Shown here: piece by piece, positions 37,048-45,472 of the stretch
How the letters are laid out: every line of letters starts with the position of its first letter
How positions within the stretch are numbered: position 1 is the first letter of the stretch
Assembly: GCF_041261445.1 (NCBI RefSeq)
Contig: NZ_JBGCCU010000029.1
Location: 1-64,000 of the forward strand
Direction of reading: 5' to 3'
Source of the DNA: Catenulispora sp. EB89
Lineage (GTDB): Bacteria; Actinomycetota; Actinomycetes; Streptomycetales; Catenulisporaceae
Length of the DNA: 64,000 nucleotides
The notes under the pieces: generated by a model
Databases searched by the model: none
Told to the model about the DNA's origin: nothing
Seen by the model: the letters and a program-made list of their open reading frames with translations, nothing else
Made by a program: the position numbers and the translations under genes

Positions 37048-38424
37048 ATGACCGGAACCCCAACCCTCGTCCCGGCCGGTCCGCTCGGCGGCTACCGGCC
37101 GGTCGCCGACGAGCTCAGCGTCTTCGACCTCGAAGTCGCAGGCCGGCTGCCGGCCGAGCTCGACGGCACCCTGCTGCGTATCGGCCCGAATCCGCTGAGC
37201 GCCCCGAACGTTGTGCACGCCCCGGATCCGGTGCGCGGCCACGCCTTCGCCGGCGACGCGATGGTCCACGGCGTCCGCATCCGGGCCGGCCGCGCCGAGT
37301 GGTACCGCAACCGGTGGATCCGCACCGACCGGGTCTGCCGCGCCCTCGGCACGCTGCCGACGCCCGGCCCCCGGCGCGGCCTGTCCGACAACGCGAACGA
37401 CAACATCCTGCGACACGCGGGCCGCACCCTCGCGCTCGGCGACGGCGGCGTGCTGCCGGTCGAGCTGTGCCCGGAGCTGACCACGATCGCGCGCTCGGAC
37501 CTCGACGAGACGCTGCCGGACGGCCTGTGCGCGCACCCGGAGCGCGACATGGTCACCGGCGAGCTCTACGCCGTGGCCTACCAGCCGGGACGCGGGTACG
37601 TGCAGTACCTAACCATCGACGTCGCGGGCCGCGTCCGGCGCTGCGAGCCGATCGAGCTCGGCCACACGCCGATGATGCACGCGTTCTCCCTGACCGACCG
37701 CCAGGCCGTGCTCTACGACCTGCCGGTGGTCTACAACGCCGCCGCCGCGGCCGCCGGCAGCCGCGTCCCCTACGCCTGGGACGACCGCGTCGCCGCGCGC
37801 CTGGGCGTGCTGCCCCGCGACGGTTCCGGCGCCGACGTCCGCTGGATCGACGTCGAACCCTGCTACGTCTTCCACCCGGTGAACGCCTACGAGTCCTACG
37901 GCCGGGTGGTCGTCGACGTCGTCCGGCACGACCGCGTCTTCGACGCCGACCGCCTCAGCCCGGCCGAGTCCCGGCCGACCCTGTGGCGCTGGGTTCTGGA
38001 CCCCGAGCGCGGCACCGTGGTCGAGGACCGGCAGCTCGATGACACCATCGTGGAGTTCCCGGGTATGGACGAGCGCTTCAAGGGCTTGGCGCACCGCTAC
38101 GCCTTCGCGGTGTCGATGCGGCCCGGCTCCGGCGGCGTCCTGGCCGGACCGGCGCTGGTCCGGCACGACCTGCTGACCGGCGGGACCGACGTCCACCGGT
38201 TCGGCCCCGGCCGCCTGACCGGCGAACCGGCCTTCATCCCGCGCGCCCCGGACGCCCCCGAGGCCGACGGCTGGCTGCTCAGCTTCGTCTACGACGCCGC
38301 CGACGACCGCAGCGACCTGGTGGTACTGGACACCGCGGACTTCACCGGCCCGCCGGTCGCCGAGATCCGGCTGCCGGTGCGCGTGCCGCACGGCTTCCAC
38401 GCCGGATGGATCACAGCGCGCTGA
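37048..38424 (+). CDS. carotenoid oxygenase family protein
   Basis: The 458-residue retinal-pigment/carotenoid-oxygenase-like beta-propeller has iron-ligand-type His residues at HPERDMVTGELYAV, HAFSLTDRQAVLY, YVFHPVNAYESYG and the C-terminal PHGFHAGWI. The N-terminal block is AELDGTLLRIGPNP. It would cleave a conjugated polyene double bond (carotenoid, stilbenoid or similar). ATG 37048 lacks a strong ribosome site (GAGGCCC about 10 nt upstream). It is divergently controlled by the TetR neighbour. Its proximity to the polyene-forming locus is suggestive but unproven. Confidence 0.9.
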   Translation: MTGTPTLVPAGPLGGYRPVADELSVFDLEVAGRLPAELDGTLLRIGPNPLSAPNVVHAPDPVRGHAFAGDAMVHGVRIRAGRAEWYRNRWIRTDRVCRALGTLPTPGPRRGLSDNANDNILRHAGRTLALGDGGVLPVELCPELTTIARSDLDETLPDGLCAHPERDMVTGELYAVAYQPGRGYVQYLTIDVAGRVRRCEPIELGHTPMMHAFSLTDRQAVLYDLPVVYNAAAAAAGSRVPYAWDDRVAARLGVLPRDGSGADVRWIDVEPCYVFHPVNAYESYGRVVVDVVRHDRVFDADRLSPAESRPTLWRWVLDPERGTVVEDRQLDDTIVEFPGMDERFKGLAHRYAFAVSMRPGSGGVLAGPALVRHDLLTGGTDVHRFGPGRLTGEPAFIPRAPDAPEADGWLLSFVYDAADDRSDLVVLDTADFTGPPVAEIRLPVRVPHGFHAGWITAR

Positions 38425-39220
38425 TTCGCCTGCTGATCCATCAGTGATCCACTCGTTCTCGGTGCTGCTGTGCCGCCGGCGGGAAAGCACCGGGGAAGGT
38501 GCGCCCGCCATTAGTGCGCGCAATCCGGAAGATGTCAGGGTCCGCTCATCCGGGTGAGGGTGGACTGCTGACAAGCCAGTCCGGCGCCTGGCAGCCATCG
38601 GGTTTCCGGCACCGGGTGGCGCCAATCGCCGAGGGCGACGGGAGCCGATGAGATCTTTCTGGCAAAAGAGCGGAGCGTAATCGCCAGTCGTTGCCCGGTC
38701 TTCGGCTCCGGTGGCGTACTCATCCCAAAGGACACCTTTAGACGCAGCTGTCGCATCCGGAATTCATCGCCTGGCCTGACTCTCATGCGCCAGGATGCCC
38801 CTATTGCGGGGTTGCTCAGAGTTCGTATAAGCTTCCGCGCAACGGGAGTAACGGGTGTGCAATGGCATTTTGCGTGTCTGCCGCTTTTCTGGTGGCAGGT
38901 TGATCTGCCGTTTAGGCGGCAAGAGAAGATCAAGGACGGATCATGTCGTTACGGTGATCCACACCATCGGGCCTGTTTTTCTCAGCCTTCGGTGGATCGC
39001 GCCCGCTGTCGGCCAGGAGCGGACGCGTGCCGCCGGACGGCCTTTTGGAGGGCGGTGGTGCGACACCGCCTGACCCCGGGGCTGGGGCTGGGAAATATGC
39101 AAGGTGGCGGGATTCGGGTTCTCCATCCGGTCCCGCCGCGGGCATTGCCACCGGGTTCGATGGCCGGCGAGGAAAGGCGCGCGACGCCTGGCCAGCTCAT
39201 CCTTTCAGGGGAGACGAACC
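38425..39220. other. gene-poor region
   Basis: Several short open frames cross this 796-bp stretch, but none shows codon usage, ribosome site or recognisable domain. It is AT-richer than its flanks. Weak hairpins such as TGCCG-TTTAGG-CGGCA (near 38907) are present. It probably holds the terminator of the oxygenase gene and the promoter of the AraC-type gene. I see nothing else. Confidence 0.4.
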
Positions 39221-40075
39221 ATGCAACCGGCGGTGGAACGCGCCATCGAAGTCATGTGGGACCGGTACAACGAACCGCTGACGCTGTCGGAGATGGCCGC
39301 GGCGGCGAGTCTGAGCCGATTCCACTTCTCCAGAGTCTTCCGGTCCTTGACCGGGACATCGCCCTGCCGATTCCTGGCGGCAGTGCGGCTGGCGAAGGCC
39401 AAGAACATCCTCCTGCAGTCCTCCAGGAACGTCACCGACATCGCCTACGAGGTGGGGTACAACAGCCTGGGCACCTTCACCAGCCGTTTCACCAAGAGCG
39501 TGGGCGTCTCGCCGGCGCGCTACCGGCAGCTGTCCCGGTCCGGCATGCCGGTTCCGCTGCCCGCCGTCGTCCCCGGCGCCCGCGGTGTGGTGCGCGGGCT
39601 GGTGGGCCTGCCGGCCACTGCCGCGCCGCTGCGGATCTACATCGGCGCCTTCGACAGCCCCATCGCGCAGGGCATGCCAGTGGCCTGCGACGTCCTGGAC
39701 GCGCCCGGGCCGTTCCGGCTCGACGACGTGCCCGACGGCGCCTGGTTCATCCGGGCCGCCGCGGTCGGGCTGCGCGACGTCGATCCGCGGCCGTGGATTC
39801 GCAGGCCCCTGTTCGTCGGCTCGGTCGAACCGCTGCACATGCGGCGGGACAAGAGCGTCGACCTCGACCTGGAACTGCATCCGCTGGGGCTTCTCGACCT
39901 GCCGGTGCTGGTCGCGCTGCCGGAGTTGGACGGGGCGGCGCTGCCGGAGGTCGCGCAGTACGTGGTACCGGGTCGCCCGGTCGCGGCGGGGCAGTCCGTC
40001 GCGCCGCGTGCTTCGCGCACCGATCGGCCGGCTCGCGCGGCGGTGGAACTGCTCACGTCCCCGCACTGCGCCTGA
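39221..40075 (+). CDS. AraC-type transcriptional regulator with N-terminal HTH
   Basis: The 284-residue protein has the double AraC helix-turn-helix at its N-terminus (LTLSEMAAAASLSRFHFSR to NVTDIAYEVGYNSLGTFTSR, residues about 17-95). A C-terminal domain of about 190 residues follows, with beta-rich blocks such as PLRIYIGAFDSPIAQGMPV. This order is inverted compared with AraC itself, as in short one-component regulators. ATG 39221 follows AGGGGAGACG. The MFS transporter gene starts 106 bp downstream on the same strand and is a likely target. Confidence 0.87.
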   Translation: MQPAVERAIEVMWDRYNEPLTLSEMAAAASLSRFHFSRVFRSLTGTSPCRFLAAVRLAKAKNILLQSSRNVTDIAYEVGYNSLGTFTSRFTKSVGVSPARYRQLSRSGMPVPLPAVVPGARGVVRGLVGLPATAAPLRIYIGAFDSPIAQGMPVACDVLDAPGPFRLDDVPDGAWFIRAAAVGLRDVDPRPWIRRPLFVGSVEPLHMRRDKSVDLDLELHPLGLLDLPVLVALPELDGAALPEVAQYVVPGRPVAAGQSVAPRASRTDRPARAAVELLTSPHCA

Positions 40076-40181
40076 CAGATTTGATTTTTCCACCAGAAAG
40101 CGCACGTTGGGAGAAGCCGTACGTTTAGCAGGGATCGACTATATGTGGCGACTTTCCGACTGCTATTGAAGGAGCCGCCGC

Positions 40182-41855
40182 GTGCGCCGAACCCCGCCGA
40201 CCGAGACCGTCCCGAGTGAACGCGCGTCGTGGGCACGCGGTTTCGAGCATCCGATCGCCTTCTGGTCGGGCGCCCTGTGCTGTACCGCGGGAGTGCTGCT
40301 CCACCTGCCGATGTACTACAGCGCCCGGGACATGGGCTACCACCTCAAGGGGATGGCGCCGGATCCCGCCATGATCATCGGTATGGTGCTGATCGGGATC
40401 GGACTGGTCGCCGCCCTCTACGGCGTCCTGCCGGGCGATCGCGCCGGACTGCGGCGGTCGGTGACGCGGGTGCGGGTGCAGGCGCTGGACGACGCTCCGA
40501 TCCGGCGCCAGCACGTGGCGCTGCTGGCGGTGATGGCGGTGGCGGTGACCATCGACGTCATGAAGCCCACGTCGCTGGGGTTTGTGGTCCCCGGCTTCGC
40601 CAAGGAGTACGGCCTGAAGGCTCCCGGGAACCCGCACGGGCATCCGGCCGCCGCCTGGCTGCCGCTGGTCGGGATCAGCGGCACCGTGCTGGGCTCGCTG
40701 GTGTGGGGGTCGTTCGCGGACTGGGCCGGCCGGCGGGCCTCGATCATGTACGCGGGGCTGTTGTTCGTGACGACGTCCATCTGCGGCGCGATGCCGGGGT
40801 TCCAGTGGAACCTGCTGATGTGCCTGATGATGGGGATCGCGGCCGGCGGGATGCTGCCGATCACCTTCGCCCTGATGGCCGAGACGATCCCGGCCCGCCA
40901 TCGCGGCGGGCTGATGGTCCTGATCGGCGGGGAGATCGCGCTGGCCTACGTCATCACCAGCTGGCTGGCGGCCAAGCTGGTGCCGCACTACAGCTGGCGC
41001 ATCCTGTGGCTGATCGGGATCCCGACCGGGGTGCTGCTGCTGGTGTTGAACCACTGGATCCCGGAGTCGCCGCGGTATCTGATCGCGCGGGGCCGGCGGG
41101 CCGAAGCCGAGGCGATCATGGCTCGGTACGGTGCACGGGAGGTACAGGGTCCTGACACCCCCGAGGCCGGCACGGTCCCCGCGCGCGCCGGCTACGCCAC
41201 GCTGCTGCGTCGGCCGTTCCTGGGACCGACCGGCGCGATCACGGTGCTGGGGCTCGGCGTCGGCCTGGTGACGTACGGCTTCCAGCTGTGGGTCCCGACG
41301 AACCTGCAGCGGATCGGCTACTCGGCGGTCAACTCGGCCTACGTGGTGCGCAACGCCGCACTGATCGGGCTGCCGCTGACGGTACTGATGGCGTGGCTGT
41401 ACGACCGGTTCGGCGGACGCAGGTCGATCGCGGTGTCGTCGGCGGCCACGGCGGCGGCGATGGCCGGGTTCGTGATCGGCGGGGATTCCCTGGCGCACCA
41501 CCGGATGGTGCTGTCGTTGCTGCTGATCGTGCCCCTGTCGGCGGTGAGCTCGGTGGTCGCGATGGTCGCGGCGTACGCCTCCGAGCTGTACCCGACGCGG
41601 ATCCGGGCACGCGGGACCGGCCTGGCCGCCGGCATGACGAAGGCCGGTGGCGTGCTGATCCTGGCGGTGGTGGTCAGCGAGCCGAACGTGCCCGGGATCC
41701 GCACCACGGCGTTGATCGGGGCGATCCCGTTGGTGATCGCCGCGGTGTGCTTCCTGGTCACCGGTCCCGAGACCCGGCGGCGGGGGCTGGAGGACATCAC
41801 CCGGGACCTGGGTGGGGTCGGGCTGGAGTTGGACCCGGTCGCGGCGGCGGAGTAG
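40182..41855 (+). CDS. MFS transporter (sugar-porter-like)
   Basis: The 557-residue transporter has 12 main helices plus an extra N-terminal pair. Motif A appears as WGSFADWAGRRASIMYAGL and again in the second half as WLYDRFGGRRSIAVS. PESPRYLIARGR is the sugar-porter-type central-loop signature, and ELYPTRIRARGTGLA is the usual block after helix 10. GTG 40182 follows GAAGGAG. The substrate is not readable. It is placed behind an AraC-type regulator. Confidence 0.87.
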   Translation: MRRTPPTETVPSERASWARGFEHPIAFWSGALCCTAGVLLHLPMYYSARDMGYHLKGMAPDPAMIIGMVLIGIGLVAALYGVLPGDRAGLRRSVTRVRVQALDDAPIRRQHVALLAVMAVAVTIDVMKPTSLGFVVPGFAKEYGLKAPGNPHGHPAAAWLPLVGISGTVLGSLVWGSFADWAGRRASIMYAGLLFVTTSICGAMPGFQWNLLMCLMMGIAAGGMLPITFALMAETIPARHRGGLMVLIGGEIALAYVITSWLAAKLVPHYSWRILWLIGIPTGVLLLVLNHWIPESPRYLIARGRRAEAEAIMARYGAREVQGPDTPEAGTVPARAGYATLLRRPFLGPTGAITVLGLGVGLVTYGFQLWVPTNLQRIGYSAVNSAYVVRNAALIGLPLTVLMAWLYDRFGGRRSIAVSSAATAAAMAGFVIGGDSLAHHRMVLSLLLIVPLSAVSSVVAMVAAYASELYPTRIRARGTGLAAGMTKAGGVLILAVVVSEPNVPGIRTTALIGAIPLVIAAVCFLVTGPETRRRGLEDITRDLGGVGLELDPVAAAE

Positions 41856-41869
41856 GGGGCGCTGTTGGC

Positions 41870-42118
41870 CTGTGTGTGGGTGTGACAGGTGCGGTTTTTT
41901 TGTGGGTTTTAAGAGCTTTTTACGGCTTCGCCTAAGGTTTGGTGACCTCGCAGGGGGACGCAGTTCGGTGGCGTGCCTGGCGTCGCGTTGGCGGCCGGCG
42001 GGTGATGCTGGACACGACCGCGCGTGGTCGTGGACACGGACAACCGCCGGCCGCCAGCGCAACCGCACCCGCCACACCCACCGCACCCACCGCACCCACA
42101 CATCAAGCAGGAGCGCCG
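41870..42118. repeat. short (internally deleted) copy of the interspersed nested-hairpin repeat
   Basis: A 50-bp block at 41902-41951 is identical to 58625-58674, and similarity extends on both sides to about 42002. GCGTTGGCGGCCGGCGG (41985-42001) pairs with 42044-42060 (one mismatch). An apical hairpin CACGACC/GGTCGTG (42013-42032) sits in the loop. The far end (42098-42118) matches the complement of the left end of the 58.6-kb copy. There is no gene here. Confidence 0.75.
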
Positions 42119-42245
42119 AGTAAGTCGGCAAGCGCAAGTCAGAATAAATCACCGTCCGCGCGCGGCGACATAGTGGAAGGCGGCGGCGCTGGTCGCTTGC
42201 GGCGTCAGTCCACTGACGCCAGGGCACTGAGGAAGGGAACCTCTG

Positions 42246-43094
42246 ATGACGCCTTCGCGTGCGACTCTGATCACCGGCTGCTCCAGCGGCATCGGCCGGG
42301 CCGCGGCGCTGCGTCTGCACCGGGCCGGGCTCCCGGTCTACGCGACCGGGCGCGACCCCGAGGCCCTGGCCCCGCTCGCCGAGCTCGGCATCAGCACCCT
42401 GCGGCTGGATGTGACGGACGAGGCGTCGGCCGACGCCGTGGTCAAGCGGATCGTCGAGGACCACGGTGCGGTCGGCGTGCTGGTGAACAACGCCGGCAGC
42501 GGGGTGCACGGGGCGGTGGAGGAGGTGGCGCTGGACAGTGTGCGGGAGTCGTTCGAGACGAACCTGTTCGGTGCGCTGCGGCTGACGCAGATGGTGCTGC
42601 CGGGCATGCGGGAGCAGGGATCGGGGCGGATCGTGAACGTCTCCTCGATCCTGGGGCGCTTCTCGCCGCCCGGCGGCGCGCTGTACCACGCGACCAAGCA
42701 CGCGCTGGAGGCGTACAGCGACTCGCTGCGGATGGAGGTGGCGCAGTTCGGCGTCGGGGTGTCGCTGATCGAGCCGGCGACCGTGCGCACACAGTTCTTC
42801 GCCACCGCGCTGATGCAGTTCGCGGGCCGTCCCGAGTCGCCCTACCAGGAGTTCTACGACGACCTGGCGACCTGGGCCATCGCAGTGCACGAAGGACGCA
42901 CCTCGGCTGGGCGCTTCGCGGTACCGCCGGAGAAGGTCGCCGCCGCCATCGAGCGTGCGGCGACCGCTCGCCGGCCCAAAGCCCGCTATCCGGTCGGCCC
43001 GCTGGCCCGCGCCGCCCTGGCCATGCGCCGCCTCCTGCCGGACCCCGCCTTCGACACCTTCGTGGCCCGCCAGTTCCCCGCCCCGAAGCGCTGA
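42246..43094 (+). CDS. SDR-family oxidoreductase
   Basis: The 282-residue classical short-chain dehydrogenase has cofactor motif TGCSSGIG (residues about 11-18), NNAGSG, catalytic Ser in VNVSSILGRFSP and Tyr/Lys in YHATKHALE. Its C-terminal half varies, as in NAD(P)-dependent sterol or ketone reductases. A GAAGGGAACC ribosome site precedes ATG 42246. It is followed 5 bp later by a tetR gene, the likely cotranscribed local regulator. Confidence 0.92.
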   Translation: MTPSRATLITGCSSGIGRAAALRLHRAGLPVYATGRDPEALAPLAELGISTLRLDVTDEASADAVVKRIVEDHGAVGVLVNNAGSGVHGAVEEVALDSVRESFETNLFGALRLTQMVLPGMREQGSGRIVNVSSILGRFSPPGGALYHATKHALEAYSDSLRMEVAQFGVGVSLIEPATVRTQFFATALMQFAGRPESPYQEFYDDLATWAIAVHEGRTSAGRFAVPPEKVAAAIERAATARRPKARYPVGPLARAALAMRRLLPDPAFDTFVARQFPAPKR

Positions 43095-43099
43095 CCGCG

Positions 43100-43684
43100 A
43101 TGCCCGCCTACCGCTCCTCGTACCACTACGGCAACCTCCGAGCCGCCCTCACCGACGCCGCCCTGGACCTCGCACGCCACGGCGGCCCCGCAGCCGTGAC
43201 GGTTCGCGGCGTCGCGCGCAGCGTGGGCGTGACCCCGCCGGCCGCCTACCGCCACTTCGCGGAGGCGGAGGAACTCCTGACGGCCACGAGGGACAGGGCC
43301 CTGACGCTCCTCGCGGAGGGAGTGGACGCTGCCATCGGCAGTGTTCCGGCGGGCTGCGGGGGAGCGGAGGGTGCGGTGGCGGCCGCATCCCTCCGGGCGG
43401 TCGCAGAGGCCTACATCGGCTTCGCGAAGTCCCAACCGGGCCTGTTCGCCATGGCGTGCCACGGCAGCGCGCAGACTGTCAGGACCCTCATCACCGGCTG
43501 CCTCGACCCGTTCCTCGACGCGCTGTCGGCGCACAGCCCCGGCATGGTGTTCGCGCTGTGGTCGGCGGTCCACGCGCTGGCCGTCCTCGCTGCCGAGGGT
43601 GCGGTGTACGACGTGTCGCCAGATGAGGTTTTGGACACGGTGTTGGGCTGGATCGCCGCGTCGGGACGCTTGTCAGTGCCCTAA
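43100..43684 (+). CDS. TetR-family regulator
   Basis: The 194-residue regulator has SYHYGNLRAALTDAALDLARHG followed by VRGVARSVGVTPPAAYRHF, the TetR N-terminal domain (residues about 7-55). A C-terminal TetR_C-type domain (FAKSQPGLFAMACHG block) follows. ATG 43100 starts 5 bp after the SDR stop, so it probably senses a ligand handled by the SDR. There is no palindrome in the intervening DNA; any operator should be upstream of 42246. Confidence 0.9.
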   Translation: MPAYRSSYHYGNLRAALTDAALDLARHGGPAAVTVRGVARSVGVTPPAAYRHFAEAEELLTATRDRALTLLAEGVDAAIGSVPAGCGGAEGAVAAASLRAVAEAYIGFAKSQPGLFAMACHGSAQTVRTLITGCLDPFLDALSAHSPGMVFALWSAVHALAVLAAEGAVYDVSPDEVLDTVLGWIAASGRLSVP

Positions 43685-43717
43685 GTAACCTCTTTAGAAG
43701 AGTTTTGAAATAGTGGT

Positions 43718-43731
43718 GTGACCTGAGTCAC
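43718..43731. promoter_or_regulatory. candidate Crp-type site GTG-N6-GNCAC
   Basis: The sequence GTGACCTGAGTCAC is palindromic at its ends and fits the GTG(N)6GNCAC pattern reported for the Streptomyces Crp protein. It is 34 bp past the tetR stop and about 210 bp upstream of the secreted-protein gene. A single match to a short pattern is weak evidence. Confidence 0.35.
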
Positions 43732-43940
43732 GCCATGGCGGGCACCGATTCTCGGCATTCCAGCAGAAAACGGGCGATCAATCGCTCAAGGTGTCGCTGT
43801 CAAATCGGGCATAGTTCGCCATTCCCCACCGTCACTCCCGGTAGCGATCTTGACGCTCTCGGCTGTCGCGATCACGATGACGTCTTGTGGTCGTCGGCAC
43901 GCATCAGAGTGCTGACAAATGCCTACCAGAGGAGTCACAA

Positions 43941-44279
43941 GTGAGTGCACGCAAGAGGTTCGCCGCAGCCGCCATGATCACGGGGATCATCGCCGGCGGT
44001 GTCGCGCTGGCCGCCCCGGCCAACGCCATCCAGGTGGCCGGCTGCAACAACAACACGTCGAACCTGGTCGCCACCAACGGAGTCTGTTTCGGCTTCGCGG
44101 ACCCGGGCGCCATGAACCCGCACCTGAACAACATCTACCAGGCCGACGGCGGTGTGATGAGCGGCTATGTCAGGGGCACCGACGGCCTTCAGCACACCTT
44201 CAGCGTCGGTGGCTCTGACAACTTCCAGGCCACCACCATCACCGAGATGTGCATCCAGCCGTCTTCCGAGTGCTGGTGA
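43941..44279 (+). CDS. secreted small protein
   Basis: The 112-residue precursor has a Sec signal peptide (RKRFAAAAMITGIIAGGVAL then APANA) and a mature part of about 82 residues with four Cys (GCNNN, GVCFGF, MCIQ, SSECW). These probably form two disulfides. GTG 43941 follows AGAGGAG. I do not recognise a domain; the composition (N/G/T-rich with Cys) suggests a small extracellular protein, possibly a peptidase inhibitor-like fold, but that is a guess. A strong terminator hairpin follows 4 nt after the stop. Confidence 0.8.
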   Translation: MSARKRFAAAAMITGIIAGGVALAAPANAIQVAGCNNNTSNLVATNGVCFGFADPGAMNPHLNNIYQADGGVMSGYVRGTDGLQHTFSVGGSDNFQATTITEMCIQPSSECW

Positions 44280-44282
44280 AAC

Positions 44283-44315
44283 GTGGTGGGCACCGGGTCT
44301 AGCGGTGCCCACCAC
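44283..44315 (+). terminator. terminator after the secreted-protein gene
   Basis: Perfect 13-bp arms GTGGTGGGCACCG and complement lie at 44283-44295 and 44303-44315 with a 7-nt loop, directly after the stop. A second GC hairpin follows at 44342-44368, ending in a CTTTCTTC tract. Confidence 0.75.
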
Positions 44316-44422
44316 CGCTCACATTGAAGCACGCTGGTTCAGCCGCGCGGTATGGGCCGCCGCGCGGCCTTTCTTCATCCTCCGCACCTTCACCCCCCCG
44401 GCCGAATGAGGAGTTATCGGCA

Positions 44423-45364
44423 ATGGCTTCGAACGCTAAGTGGCCCGCGGCGGCCGTCACCGTAGCCCTCATCGTCCTCGGCTCCGCGTGCTCGTCGGCG
44501 TCCGGCGGGCAGTCGCTTCCCGCGCTCGGCACGGTCCCGGCCGTGACGTCGTCGACGCAGCTGAGCCGCCCGATCGACGCGTACCTGGCGCAGGCCGACG
44601 ACGTCAAACAGTACGAGAAGGCGCAGGACGTCCTGGCGGACGCGTGCATGAAGACGTTCGGCCTGTCCGGACTACCCACCGTCGACATCGGGCTCGACGA
44701 AGCGGCGGCGAAGCGGAACACGTCCACCGCTCTCTACGGCTACTTCGACACGGCCGCCGACCCTTCGAAGGGCTACGACCGGGTCTCCGTCGACGACCCG
44801 AGCACGCCGCAGAGCCGGCCGAACATGAGCGCGGTCCAGGAAGTCGAGTACGGCAGAGACTCCACCACCGGTGAGCTCGCGACCGCCTACCAGGGAAGGC
44901 CGATCCCCGCCGGCGGATGCCAGAAATCCGCGGCCCAGGAGATCGGCAGTCCGCGACCCGCCCTGTTCGTCCAAGCGCTTCCCGCTGGAGGGCCGCAGGT
45001 CCCCACCACCGATCCCCGCCTCACCGCGGCCAACAGCCAATGGTCGAGCTGCATGGCGAAGCAGGGCTTCCAGTACGCCTCACCGGAGGCCGCGTTCCTC
45101 GACCCGAAGTGGGCCCCGCCGCCCGGCGCGAGCACGGCCGTGGTGAAGCAGTTCACGCACACGCCCGCCGAGGTGGCGACGACGAAGGCGGATATCGGCT
45201 GCAAGATCTCCACGGGCTACATGGGGACGGTGGTGGCCCTGGAATCAGCCTACGACGATCAGTACATCGCCAAGTACGGCAGCCAGCTGTCCACGCTGAA
45301 GGCGGACCTGGCCGGCCTGCGGAAGAAGGCCGCCCAGATCATCACCTCGGACCGGAACGGCTGA
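44423..45364 (+). CDS. lipoprotein of unknown function
   Basis: The 313-residue precursor has a lipoprotein signal (VALIVLGSAC lipobox near Cys23), so it is anchored outside the membrane. The mature part contains Cys residues in ADACMKTFG, PAGGCQKSAA, SSCMAKQGF and ADIGCKIS. The MKTFG and MAKQGF blocks recur in actinobacterial lipoproteins of unknown role. ATG 44423 has a GAGGAG site. There is no close functional link to neighbours, and a hairpin ends the unit near 45415. Confidence 0.75.
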   Translation: MASNAKWPAAAVTVALIVLGSACSSASGGQSLPALGTVPAVTSSTQLSRPIDAYLAQADDVKQYEKAQDVLADACMKTFGLSGLPTVDIGLDEAAAKRNTSTALYGYFDTAADPSKGYDRVSVDDPSTPQSRPNMSAVQEVEYGRDSTTGELATAYQGRPIPAGGCQKSAAQEIGSPRPALFVQALPAGGPQVPTTDPRLTAANSQWSSCMAKQGFQYASPEAAFLDPKWAPPPGASTAVVKQFTHTPAEVATTKADIGCKISTGYMGTVVALESAYDDQYIAKYGSQLSTLKADLAGLRKKAAQIITSDRNG

Positions 45365-45386
45365 GAGCCGCGTGTGCGGACCCATA

Positions 45387-45416
45387 TATATAGGAGAACG
45401 CTTATATAGGAGAACG
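45387..45416. repeat. 14-bp direct repeat TATATAGGAGAACG
   Basis: Two identical copies (45387-45400 and 45403-45416) lie 2 bp apart in an AT-rich patch between convergent genes. They contain no start codon, so they are not ribosome sites in use. They precede the hairpin at 45415-45446. Confidence 0.6.
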
Positions 45417-45446
45417 GTCCCGGCTCGCCGAAGCGCACCGGGACCG
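45415..45446. terminator. bidirectional terminator hairpin
   Basis: CGGTCCCGG (45415-45423) pairs with CCGGGACCG (45438-45446) around a 14-nt loop, between the convergent lipoprotein and glycoside hydrolase genes. Confidence 0.6.
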
Positions 45447-45472
45447 CCACCGCTAGGAACCCGCCACGCGCA

